Below are positions 17,128-25,292 of a DNA stretch of 64,000 nt, one piece after another. Both the position numbers and the translations under genes were made by a program. The stretch spans positions 3,366,722 to 3,430,721 of the forward strand of contig NZ_CP049865.1 in NCBI RefSeq assembly GCF_011393335.1, given 5' to 3'. This stretch comes from Propioniciclava coleopterorum. Lineage in GTDB: Bacteria > Actinomycetota > Actinomycetes > Propionibacteriales > Propionibacteriaceae. The notes under the pieces are model-generated. The model did no database searches. It saw nothing but the letters and a program-made list of their open reading frames with translations, and had not been told where the DNA came from. Position 1 is the first letter of the stretch; every line of letters starts with the position of its first letter.

Positions 17128-18566
17128 CGCGAAGCACTCCCCTCGGGCACCTCGACGGGATCGGGAAGCCGGGTGAGCAGTTCGACGAGGGCGCGCCCGA
17201 CCCCCGCGGAGGCCCCGTAGGTGACCAGATCGCCGAAGCCTCGGGGCCAGCCGCACTCCACGACGATCACGGGGTGACCGGCCGCGCGCAGCGCGTCGGC
17301 CACGGCCGGCGCGGGATGCCCGGCCGCCAGGCCGCGCGCGACCACCGCCACCTTCGCACCGGGCGGCACATCGCCCGCGGCGATGGTGGCCCCGACGGCC
17401 GCCGCCCCCCAGACGACCCGCCCGACGGCCAGGTTGGCCTCCGACTCGACCTGGACGATGGCGGCGGGGGCGTCGTCGGCCAGCCACGCCGCGGCGCCGG
17501 CGCCGATCTCGAAGGCGTCGGCGATCTCGGGACGCGGGTCGGTTCCGGGTGCCGGGGCGGGCGACGGGGTGGCCTGGTCGTCGATGAGCGCCTGCACGCG
17601 GGCGGCCGAGGCCGCCAGCTCCTCGGGCTCGATCCGGCCCTGCGCCACGGCGTCCTCGATCGCCGCGACGACCCGCTCGAGCAGGTCCGGCCCGGTGTTC
17701 GGGCCGAGGCAGAGCAGGTCGGCGCCGGCGGCCAGCGCCCGGACGGCCGCCTCGGGGATCCCGATGTCGCCCGACGCGCCGGCCATGTCGAGGGCGTCGG
17801 TGACGATGACGCCGCGGAACCCGAGCCGGCCGCGCAGTTCGCCGCGCAGCACCGCCGGGGAGAACGTGGCGGGCCGCTCGGGGTCCAGCGCCGGCACCAC
17901 GATGTGCGACGTCATGACGGCAGGGATGCCCGCCTGCACGACGGCCCGGAACGGTTCGAGCTCGCGGGCGTCGAGCACCTCGCGGGTGGCGTCGACGCGC
18001 GGGAGGGCGAGGTGGGAGTCCGTGGTGGTGTCGCCGTGGCCCGGGAAGTGCTTGGCGCAGGCGGCCACCCCGGCGTCCCGCAGGCCCCGGACCCACGCGA
18101 CGGCGTGCCGGGCGACCAGCGGGGCCGTCGCTCCGAACGACCGGACGCCGATCACCGGGTTGTCGGGCGCGGAGTTGATGTCGACGACGGGGCCCAGATC
18201 CAGCCCGATGCCCAGCACGGCCAGGTCGCGGCCGATCCGGCGGGCGGACGCGGCGGTGAGCGCGGGGTCGTCGAGCCGCCCCAGGACGGCGTTGCCCGGC
18301 TCCGGGGATCCGGCGAGGTAGTGCAGCCGGGTGACGTCGCCGCCCTCCTCATCGGTGGCGATGAGGAGGCCCGGGCACCGGCGGTGCAGATCGGCGCACA
18401 GCGCGGAGACGGCCGCCGGGTCGGCGATGTTGGCCCCGTAGAGGCACACCGAGGCGAGCCCATCCCGGTGCGCGGCGACGAGCCAGGCGGGCACGGTCAT
18501 GCCGTCGAAACCGGGCAGGAGCGTGCGGAGGATGAGGCGCCGCAGCGCCCCTGTGGTGGTGTCCAT
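17124..18566 (-). CDS. nagZ: Glycoside hydrolase family 3, beta-N-acetylhexosaminidase (NagZ-type)
   Basis: A 480-residue GH3 enzyme without a signal peptide, so cytoplasmic. The NagZ diagnostic loop KHFPGHGDTTTDSHLALP carries the catalytic His of the His/Asp dyad, and the nucleophilic Asp is in GVIVTDALDMAG. ATDEEGGDVTRLH forms part of the sugar pocket. The C-terminal ~130 residues after an Ala/Pro-rich linker form a second domain resembling the GH3 C-domain and are absent in short proteobacterial NagZ. It sits directly after two ABC permeases and overlaps the ROK kinase, pointing to cleavage of imported GlcNAc-containing saccharides or muropeptide fragments. Confidence 0.88.
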   Translation of the reverse strand: MDTTTGALRRLILRTLLPGFDGMTVPAWLVAAHRDGLASVCLYGANIADPAAVSALCADLHRRCPGLLIATDEEGGDVTRLHYLAGSPEPGNAVLGRLDDPALTAASARRIGRDLAVLGIGLDLGPVVDINSAPDNPVIGVRSFGATAPLVARHAVAWVRGLRDAGVAACAKHFPGHGDTTTDSHLALPRVDATREVLDARELEPFRAVVQAGIPAVMTSHIVVPALDPERPATFSPAVLRGELRGRLGFRGVIVTDALDMAGASGDIGIPEAAVRALAAGADLLCLGPNTGPDLLERVVAAIEDAVAQGRIEPEELAASAARVQALIDDQATPSPAPAPGTDPRPEIADAFEIGAGAAAWLADDAPAAIVQVESEANLAVGRVVWGAAAVGATIAAGDVPPGAKVAVVARGLAAGHPAPAVADALRAAGHPVIVVECGWPRGFGDLVTYGASAGVGRALVELLTRLPDPVEVPEGSASR

Positions 18567-18568
18567 GA

Positions 18569-19486
18569 TCAGCCCTTCACCGCTCCGCCGACCAGGCCGC
18601 TGGACATCCGCCCCTGGACCAGCAGGAAGAACACGATGACCGGCAGGGCGACCAGCGTCGAGGCGGCCATCACCTGCCCCCAGTCCGTCTCGCGGGTGGC
18701 GCTGGCCTGCAGGAAGCCGCGCAGCCACAGCGGCAGGGTCCGGGACTGCTCCTCGGTCATGATGACCAGGGCGATCGTGAACTCGTTCCACGCCTGGAGG
18801 AAGGCGTACACCCCCGAGGCGACCAGTCCGGGCGCGAGCAGCGGGAACGTGATGCGCAGGAAGGCCTGGGTGCGGGACAGCCCGTCGACCATGGCGGCCT
18901 CCTCCAGGTCCACCGGGACACCGGCGACGAAGCCGCGCAGCATCCAGACGGTGAAGGGGACGACCGCGGCCGTGTAGAGCACGATCAGGCCGATCGCCTG
19001 GTTGAGCAGCCCCAGGGAGCTCATCATCTTGTACTGCGCGATGAACAGGCCCTCGGCGGGCAGCATCTGGATGAACAGCAGCGCCAGGATGAAGGAGCGC
19101 CGGCCGCGGAACTTGAACCGGCTAATCGCCAGGGCGCCGAGGAAGGCGATTACGATCGCCGCCGCGACGGTGCACAGCGTCACCACCAGCGACGTGCCCA
19201 GGGCGCGGACGAAGGCCGGATCGGAGATCACCGTGACGAAGTTGTCCAGGCTGCCGTCGGCGAACGGGGTCAGCGTGGGCGTGGTGCGCTGCAGGATGAC
19301 GTTGGGCAGGAAGGCCGAGTTGATCATCCAGTAGACGGGGAAGACCCAGGCCAGCGCGATCACGATCGCGACCAGGCTCCACAGCACGGTCGTCGGGCGC
19401 GGGAGGCGGCGGCGAGGGGTCGGGGCGGCCGCACGGGACGGGCGCTGGTCGGCCCGGACGGGGGCCGCGGCGGTGTCGGCGCTCAT
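18569..19486 (-). CDS. Carbohydrate ABC transporter permease, MalG-type
   Basis: A membrane subunit of 305 residues with six predicted helices after a ~35-residue Pro/Arg-rich N-terminal stretch. The EAA loop is VDLEEAAMVDGLSRTQAFLRITFPLL. ATG 19486 shares its A with the last base of the upstream permease stop (TGATG), which favours it over the GTG three bases earlier. Only 2 bp separate its stop from the nagZ start, supporting one transcript. Confidence 0.9.
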   Translation of the reverse strand: MSADTAAAPVRADQRPSRAAAPTPRRRLPRPTTVLWSLVAIVIALAWVFPVYWMINSAFLPNVILQRTTPTLTPFADGSLDNFVTVISDPAFVRALGTSLVVTLCTVAAAIVIAFLGALAISRFKFRGRRSFILALLFIQMLPAEGLFIAQYKMMSSLGLLNQAIGLIVLYTAAVVPFTVWMLRGFVAGVPVDLEEAAMVDGLSRTQAFLRITFPLLAPGLVASGVYAFLQAWNEFTIALVIMTEEQSRTLPLWLRGFLQASATRETDWGQVMAASTLVALPVIVFFLLVQGRMSSGLVGGAVKG

Positions 19487-20373
19487 CACGCCTCCTCCTC
19501 CTTCATCAGGGAACGGACGTAGTACCAGGAGATGGCCACGGTGAGGGCCAGCATGAACACCGACACGGCGCTCGCCATCCCGAAGTCACCGGCGCCGGTG
19601 CCGAGTTGGTAGATGTAGGTGCCGAGCAGGTGGGTCTCGTTGGGGAAGCCGCCGGCGTCCTGCAGCAGGCGGATCTGGGTGAACACGCGCAGGTCCCAGA
19701 TGATCTGCAGCAGCAGCACGATCGAGACGACGGGCGCGATCAGGGGGAGCATGATGTGGCGGACGCGCTGCCAGCCGGTGGCGCCGTCCATCTGGCCGGC
19801 CTCCAGGATCTCCGGGGAGACCTGGGTGAGCCCGGCGAAGATCGACAGGGCCACGAACGGGACGCTCATCCAGATGACGATGATCGCCGCGATGGCGAAG
19901 AACGACAGGGGTTCCACGAGCCAGTTGTGGCCCGCGGCGTCCACGCCGAGCCGGACGAGGAACCAGTTGAGGAAGCCGCGGCGCCAGTCGACCAGCCAGA
20001 CCCACACGGTCATGGTGGCGACCACGGGCATGGCCCAGGCGACGAGCATCGCGATCTGGAGCAGGATGCGGAGCGGTGCCGGGACGCGGCGCATCAGCAG
20101 GGCCACGAGGCCCCCGATGACGACGGTGGAGAAGGCGCAGACGAAGCAGAAGGCCAGCGAGCGCAGGATGACGGCCCACAGGTTGGGGTCGGTGACCAGG
20201 GCGGCGTAGTTGCCCAGCCCGATCCACTCGGGCGGCTGACCGAACTGCTGGAGCAGGCCGAACTTCTGGAAGCTGGTGACGAGTTGCCACCCCACCGGGT
20301 AGCCGAGAGCGGCGAGGAGCAGGGCGACGGTGGGAAGGATGAGAAGCAGGGGCACGCGACGGCGCGTGGGCAT
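19486..20373 (-). CDS. Carbohydrate ABC transporter permease, MalF-type
   Basis: A 295-residue membrane subunit with about six helices starting at VPLLLILPTVALLLAALG. The EAA loop reads PEILEAGQMDGATGWQRVRHIMLPL. The C-terminus ends in an acidic MKEEEA. It pairs with the permease at 18569-19486 and lies 99 bp after the binding-protein gene, with a strong stem-loop in between. No ATPase is encoded in the operon. Confidence 0.9.
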   Translation of the reverse strand: MPTRRRVPLLLILPTVALLLAALGYPVGWQLVTSFQKFGLLQQFGQPPEWIGLGNYAALVTDPNLWAVILRSLAFCFVCAFSTVVIGGLVALLMRRVPAPLRILLQIAMLVAWAMPVVATMTVWVWLVDWRRGFLNWFLVRLGVDAAGHNWLVEPLSFFAIAAIIVIWMSVPFVALSIFAGLTQVSPEILEAGQMDGATGWQRVRHIMLPLIAPVVSIVLLLQIIWDLRVFTQIRLLQDAGGFPNETHLLGTYIYQLGTGAGDFGMASAVSVFMLALTVAISWYYVRSLMKEEEA

Positions 20374-20401
20374 GGTGCAGCCTTTCGGATTGGCCGAGGG
20401 T

Positions 20402-20441
20402 GGCGCGGTCGGCGACGCGACGTTGCGTCGCCGACCGCGCC
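20402..20441 (-). terminator. 17-bp perfect stem-loop between binding protein and permease genes
   Basis: Arms 20402-20418 (GGCGCGGTCGGCGACGC) and 20425-20441 are exact reverse complements around a 6-nt loop. A second, 6-bp hairpin (CGACCC/GGGTCG) lies at 20446-20462, next to the binding-protein stop. There is no U tract after the stem, so partial termination or 3' protection of the binding-protein mRNA is more likely than a simple end of transcript. The first sugar operon has a comparable hairpin in the same position. Confidence 0.7.
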
Positions 20442-20472
20442 GGGTCGACCCGTGATGGGTCGGTGCCTCAGA

Positions 20473-21843
20473 TCACTTCAGGTTGAGCATCGGGGTGATC
20501 TTGGCGTCGTACTCCTTGGCCAGGCCCGCGAGGTCGTCGGTGTCGCGGATCTTGCCGAAGAACTCCTCCAGCACGGTGGCCGACTCGACGGCCGCCCAGC
20601 CGGGAGCGGCCGGGGTGAGCTTGGAGTTGCTGGCCGACTCGATCAGGGCCTTGGCGAACTGGTCGTCGCCGAGGCTCTTGACGTAGTCGCTGTTGGCCGG
20701 CCCGAGGCCCGCTTCGCCCAGCTTCGTCTGGTACTCGGAGCTGAAGATGATCCGCATCAGGTCCTTGGCCAGGTCCTGGTTCTTGGACTTGGCGGAGATA
20801 CCGATGTTGGAGCCACCGGCGAACACCGGGGCGGGCTTGCCGTCGTTGCCCGGCAGGACGAACGTCGAGAACGTCGCGTCGTTCCAGGTGCGGATCGGCT
20901 TGCCGTCCTTCTCGCCGAGGTCACCGATCGACCAGTGCGCCCAGCCGGGAGCCATGATCGTCGCGGCGGCCAGGCTCGTCTTGCCCGTCTCGTTGCCCTT
21001 GTCGTCCTTGATGACGTCGGAGTCGTTGACGTAGAGCCACGGCGTGGCGTCCTTGGCGTCGGCCGGCGCCTTCGAGGCGTTGCGGTAGAGGTCCTGCAGC
21101 TGCGTCAGGCCCTTCAGCGTGTTGGCGTCGGACAGCGTGGAGACCCACTTGCCGTTCTCCTTCTTGGCCAGATCGCCGCCGTTGGCGAAGATCCAGGAGA
21201 TGCCGTTGCGCCAGTCCTGGCCGCCGAGGAAGAAGCCGCTGAAGTTCTGGATGCCGCGCGGGTTCTTCGCGGTGATGTCCTTCACCGACTGGTTGAACTC
21301 GTCCAGCGTCTTGGGCGGCAGGGTGGTGCCCGCCTCCTTCCACAGGTCGGACCGCACGAACATGTAGCGCGAGCCGAAGTAGTACGGCAGCGTGTAGTTC
21401 TTGCCGTCGACCGCGCCGACCTCCACGAAGCTCTGCAGCAGCTTGTCGCCGCCCAACTCCTTGTACAGATCGCTGATGTCGGCGAACGCCCCCACGTTGG
21501 TGAACGTCGGCGACTGCGTGTTGCCGACCTCGGTCACGTCGGGGGTGTTGTTGGCGTCGGGCAGCTGGGTCGTCAGCTTGGTGACGATGTCGCCCCAGGT
21601 CTGCTCCTCGACCTTGAGGGTCGCGCCGGTCTTGCTCTTGAACTCGTCGGCGAGCCATGCGCGGAGGTCGTCCGGCGTGTCACCGCCGATCACCCACATG
21701 GTGATGGAGCGGTCGGCGTTGGCCGCCCCCGTGGTCGTCGGTGCGGCGGTCGGCTGGCTGCCGGCTCCCCCGCAGGCGGAAAGGAGCAGCGCTGCCGACA
21801 CTGCCAGCGCCGTTGTCACCTTCACTCCGAGTCGTGTGGCCAT
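20473..21843 (-). CDS. Carbohydrate ABC transporter substrate-binding lipoprotein
   Basis: A 456-residue family 1 solute-binding protein. The signal peptide ends in lipobox LLSAC (Cys near residue 24), then a Gly/Ser/Pro/Thr linker and the mature start SITMWVIGGDTPDDLRAWLADEF. The LPYYFGSRYMFVRSDLWKEAG and WIFANGGDLAKKENGKW segments are typical of oligosaccharide binders. Its operon partners NagZ and a ROK kinase suggest a GlcNAc-containing disaccharide or muropeptide as ligand, by inference. The start follows AAAGGAA. It is the second gene of the operon, 100 bp after the ROK repressor. Confidence 0.88.
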   Translation of the reverse strand: MATRLGVKVTTALAVSAALLLSACGGAGSQPTAAPTTTGAANADRSITMWVIGGDTPDDLRAWLADEFKSKTGATLKVEEQTWGDIVTKLTTQLPDANNTPDVTEVGNTQSPTFTNVGAFADISDLYKELGGDKLLQSFVEVGAVDGKNYTLPYYFGSRYMFVRSDLWKEAGTTLPPKTLDEFNQSVKDITAKNPRGIQNFSGFFLGGQDWRNGISWIFANGGDLAKKENGKWVSTLSDANTLKGLTQLQDLYRNASKAPADAKDATPWLYVNDSDVIKDDKGNETGKTSLAAATIMAPGWAHWSIGDLGEKDGKPIRTWNDATFSTFVLPGNDGKPAPVFAGGSNIGISAKSKNQDLAKDLMRIIFSSEYQTKLGEAGLGPANSDYVKSLGDDQFAKALIESASNSKLTPAAPGWAAVESATVLEEFFGKIRDTDDLAGLAKEYDAKITPMLNLK

Positions 21844-21943
21844 GTCCCCGTGATTCCTTTCTGGTGGCCGCTCGCGGCCGTTTGCGATGAGCACACCGGG
21901 TGCGGCGTGCTGCGTGTGGCGGTGGAAGTCCCCCGCAGGGGTG

Positions 21944-23101
21944 TCAGGCGACTCCCAGTTGGTCCCACAGGACGAGCACCGCTGCGCCACGCAGCACGAT
22001 GTCGTCGGGATCCGAGGCACGCCGCACGACCCGCTCCGTCGCGGGTCGGGCGAGCAGCCTGGACCTTAGGGTTGCGTCGACCTGGCCGAGCAGGACGTCA
22101 CCGACGAGCCCCTGGGGACCGGCGATGACCACCTCCTCCAGGTCGAGCGCGGCGACGACCGGCGCGATCGCGATCGCGAGTCGTTCGCCCCCGTCCCGCA
22201 GGGGCCGCTCCGGGTCGTCCGGATCGGCCTCGGCGAGGAGACGTTCGAGGTTCGGTGCCGACAGCCACGTCTCGAGGCAGCCGGACTTCCCACAGCGGCA
22301 GGCCGACCCGTTGTCGGTGCCGACTGTGACGTGGCCGATCTCACCGGCCGCGTAATGGGCGCCGCGGACGCGCTGTCCGCCGACGATGAGGCCGCAGCCG
22401 ACGCCGCGACCGATCTTGACGAGCATCATGTCGTCGCTCCCGCCGCCGAACGTGCTGACCGCGTGCGCGGCCGCGTCGGCGTCGTTGGAGACGAAGACGG
22501 GCAGGCCCGTCGCCTCGTGCAGCACCTCGCGCAGCGGGACGTCGTCCCAGCCGAGGTTGGGCGCCGTGTCCACGGCGCCGCCGGGCCCGACGATGCCGGG
22601 CGTCCCGACACCGATGCCCAGCAGGGGCGCCGTCGCGGCGGCGATCGCCTCGTGGACCAGTTCCACCACGGCGCGCACGACGGGGTCCTCGCGCGGGTCG
22701 ACGGCGGCGTCCGCGATCGGGGGCACCGGGCGCTCGACGCGGCTGAGGATCGTGCCGTCCAGGTCGAGGACCGCCGCGCGCAGCACCTGGTGTTCGGCCA
22801 GGTCCACGCCGACGATCTGCAGCCCGCTGCGGTTCACGTCCACCAGCGTCGCCGGCTTGCCGGGCCTCCCCTGCGCCGCCGGCCCCACCTCGACGGCGTG
22901 GTTGCTGCCCAGGAGTTCCGCCACCAGGTCGCTGACCGTGACCTTGGTGAGCCCCACCGTGCGGGCCAGGTCGGCCCGGCTCATGGGGCCGGCGCTGTAG
23001 AGCGACTGCAGGATCAGACTGAGGTTGTGGCGGCGCCCGTGCGTCGGCAGCATCGCGCGATGGGGATGCGCGCGTCGTGCACGGGGAGCCACGTTGGTCA
23101 T
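21944..23101 (-). CDS. ROK family transcriptional repressor (NagC/XylR type)
   Basis: A 385-residue regulator with an N-terminal winged helix-turn-helix (SRADLARTVGLTKVTVSDLVAELL, about residues 40-63) and a C-terminal ROK sugar-binding domain that includes VSNDADAAAHAV, AAGEIGHVTVGTD and the zinc site CRCGKSGCLE. It is the first gene of the operon and very likely represses it, with release by the imported amino sugar or its phosphate. The ATG at 23101 has no ribosome site but lies exactly 7 nt after a -10-like TTTACT, and an inverted repeat covers this promoter, which suggests autoregulation of a leaderless transcript. Confidence 0.88.
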   Translation of the reverse strand: MTNVAPRARRAHPHRAMLPTHGRRHNLSLILQSLYSAGPMSRADLARTVGLTKVTVSDLVAELLGSNHAVEVGPAAQGRPGKPATLVDVNRSGLQIVGVDLAEHQVLRAAVLDLDGTILSRVERPVPPIADAAVDPREDPVVRAVVELVHEAIAAATAPLLGIGVGTPGIVGPGGAVDTAPNLGWDDVPLREVLHEATGLPVFVSNDADAAAHAVSTFGGGSDDMMLVKIGRGVGCGLIVGGQRVRGAHYAAGEIGHVTVGTDNGSACRCGKSGCLETWLSAPNLERLLAEADPDDPERPLRDGGERLAIAIAPVVAALDLEEVVIAGPQGLVGDVLLGQVDATLRSRLLARPATERVVRRASDPDDIVLRGAAVLVLWDQLGVA

Positions 23102-23103
23102 AG

Positions 23104-23137
23104 GAGTTAGTAAACCTAACTAACTCTCACCACGCAA
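23104..23137 (-). promoter_or_regulatory. Promoter with overlapping operator for the ROK operon
   Basis: On the minus strand, TTGCGT (23132-23137) and TTTACT (23109-23114) form a -35/-10 pair with a 17-bp spacer, ending 7 nt before the ROK repressor ATG. The 8-bp inverted repeat GAGTTAGT/ACTAACTC (arms 23104-23111 and 23119-23126, 7-bp spacer) covers the -10 region. AT-rich TTAGT/ACTAA palindromes are the usual operator type for ROK repressors. The overlap predicts that bound repressor blocks its own operon. Confidence 0.65.
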
Positions 23138-23199
23138 GCGATCGGGCCCAGGAGTGCATCACGAATCGGTAACCCCGCGGGGCGCCGGCCGGCGCGGGA

Positions 23200-25182
23200 T
23201 CAGGCCCGCGGCGCGTCGGCCTCCCCCGCGTCGGGCTCCGCGCCCGGATCGACTGCGCCGCCCAGGGCGTCGAGGTCGGGCACGTCTCCCTCGGGCACGT
23301 CTCCCTCGGGCGTCCAGCCGTCGGCGTACGTCCCGGTGGCGTAGTCGTAGTCGACCGGACGGCCCTCCTCGTCGGTGCGCTGGTACCACTCGGTGACCGC
23401 GGAATCGTGGGAGTCGAAGTCCGCGCCCGCCCCCTCGCCCTCGGCCGACCGGCGCACGACGAGGTCGAAGTCGTCGCCGTAGCGGTCGACGCCGCGGCGC
23501 ACCGCGTTGCGCAGCGCCGAGGTGGCATACGACTGCCGGATCACCAGGGGGTCGGAGCGCAGGTCCTTCGCGAAGGACAGCATCATGAGGATGAGGATGA
23601 TCGCGAACGGGATCGCCGAGACGATGATCATGTTCTGCAGGCCGTTGAGGGCGTCGCCGCCACCCACGAGCAGCATCACGACCGCGATGCCCATCATCGC
23701 CAGCCCCCAGAAGATCGTGACGGGCTTGTCGGGGTCGGACTTGCCCCGCTGCGACAGCGTCCCCATCACCAGGGACGCCGAGTCGGCGGAGGTGATGAAG
23801 AAGATCGAGATGACGACCATGCCGATGATCGGGGTGATCTGCGCCAGCGGCAGCGTGCTCAGCACGTGGAAGAAGAGCTCCTCCGGCGGGCCGTCGGCGG
23901 AGATGGAGTCGCCGTTCTGCCGCAACCAGATGCTCGTCCCGCCGAGGATGCCGAAGGTGAACATGCACACCAGGGTGGGCATGGTGATGACGTAGAGGAC
24001 GAACTCGCGGATCTTGCGGCCGCGCGAGATCTTGGCCAGGAACAGGCCCACGAACGGCGACCAGGAGATCCACCAGGCCCAGTAGAAGACCGTCCAGGCG
24101 CCGGTGAACTCGGCCGCCTCGGGCCCGTAGGCCGGGCCGAGGCCGAGCATGTGGAAGAAGCTCTGCGCGTACTCCATGATCGCGGCGGGCCACATGTTGA
24201 GGATGAACAGCGTCGGCCCGGCGATGAAGATGAACAGCGACAGCGACAGGGCCAGCGCCATGTTGATGTTGGACAGCCAGCGGATCCCCCGCCCGACGCC
24301 GGAGACCGCCGAGGCGATGAAGCAGGCGGTCAGGATCGCGACGATGCCGATCAGGGCGGCGTTGGGGAGCTTGCCGAGCCCGCCCACGATCTCGACGCCG
24401 CGTCCGATCTGCATGGCGCCGATGCCCAGGGACGCCGCCGTGCCGAACAGCGTCGCCACGATCGCGAACATGTCCACCAGCCGCCCGGCGACGCCCTCGA
24501 CGCTGCGGCGTCCCAGCAGGGCGGTCAGGATCGCGCTCATCAGGGGGACGCGGCCGCGGCGGTAGGCGCCGTAGGCGATCGCCCCGCCCACCAGGCCGTA
24601 CACCGCCCAGGGCCCCACGCCCCAGTGGAAGAACGTCTGCGCGAGCGCCTTGACGGCCGCCTCCGGGGTCTCCGCGGTCGCCGCGCCCGGCGCCGGCGAC
24701 TGGTAGTAGGTGAGCGGCTCGAGCGGGCCGAAGAAGATGATGCCGATGCCGATGCCCGCCGAGAACATCATCGCGACCCAGGAGAACTTGCGGTACTCGG
24801 GCTCCTCGTCGTCCTTGCCCAGCGGGATGGTGCCGTAGCGGCTCATGCCGATGAAGAGCATGAACAACACGATGACCGCGACCAGACCGGTGAACAGCCA
24901 CCCGACGTTTGCCAGCGTCCAGTTCAGGGCCGCCGTGGAGACGGTGGACAGCGACTCGGTCGACACCACGCCCCAGACGATGAAGGCCAGGATCAGCGCC
25001 GCGGTGACGCCGAACACCACCTTGTCGGTGCCGTAGCGGTTCCGCTGTTCCTCGACGCCGATCCCGGGGACGAGCGCCGGGTGGATGCCGTGCGGGTAGG
25101 TCTCGTCGACCTGCTTGAGCAGCCGCTTGGCCGCCGTTCCGAGCCCTGCGCGGGGCTTGGGATCCTGCGTGTCGTCGCCCAT
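23200..25182 (-). CDS. BCCT family betaine/choline/carnitine transporter
   Basis: A 660-residue secondary transporter for compatible solutes with twelve predicted membrane helices between about residues 55 and 545. The signature segment FYWAWWISWSPFVGLFLAKISRGR contains the tryptophan-rich substrate box. GIGMSRYG-like and GIIFFGPLEPLTYY regions also fit. The long C-terminal tail after the last helix is hydrophilic and acidic, as in osmosensing members, and contains a tandem PEGDV PEGDV from a 15-bp direct duplication at 23280-23309. Likely osmolyte uptake; the substrate cannot be fixed. Confidence 0.92.
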   Translation of the reverse strand: MGDDTQDPKPRAGLGTAAKRLLKQVDETYPHGIHPALVPGIGVEEQRNRYGTDKVVFGVTAALILAFIVWGVVSTESLSTVSTAALNWTLANVGWLFTGLVAVIVLFMLFIGMSRYGTIPLGKDDEEPEYRKFSWVAMMFSAGIGIGIIFFGPLEPLTYYQSPAPGAATAETPEAAVKALAQTFFHWGVGPWAVYGLVGGAIAYGAYRRGRVPLMSAILTALLGRRSVEGVAGRLVDMFAIVATLFGTAASLGIGAMQIGRGVEIVGGLGKLPNAALIGIVAILTACFIASAVSGVGRGIRWLSNINMALALSLSLFIFIAGPTLFILNMWPAAIMEYAQSFFHMLGLGPAYGPEAAEFTGAWTVFYWAWWISWSPFVGLFLAKISRGRKIREFVLYVITMPTLVCMFTFGILGGTSIWLRQNGDSISADGPPEELFFHVLSTLPLAQITPIIGMVVISIFFITSADSASLVMGTLSQRGKSDPDKPVTIFWGLAMMGIAVVMLLVGGGDALNGLQNMIIVSAIPFAIILILMMLSFAKDLRSDPLVIRQSYATSALRNAVRRGVDRYGDDFDLVVRRSAEGEGAGADFDSHDSAVTEWYQRTDEEGRPVDYDYATGTYADGWTPEGDVPEGDVPDLDALGGAVDPGAEPDAGEADAPRA

Positions 25183-25292
25183 GGGGAGTCCCCCTCCGTT
25201 CGGCCGCTTGCCGGGGTTGATGTCTCGTGGCCGCTAGGCAGACTACCCCGGGCGGTTCGGACGCCCCCGCGCGGGCGCGTCCAGGAAGGGCC

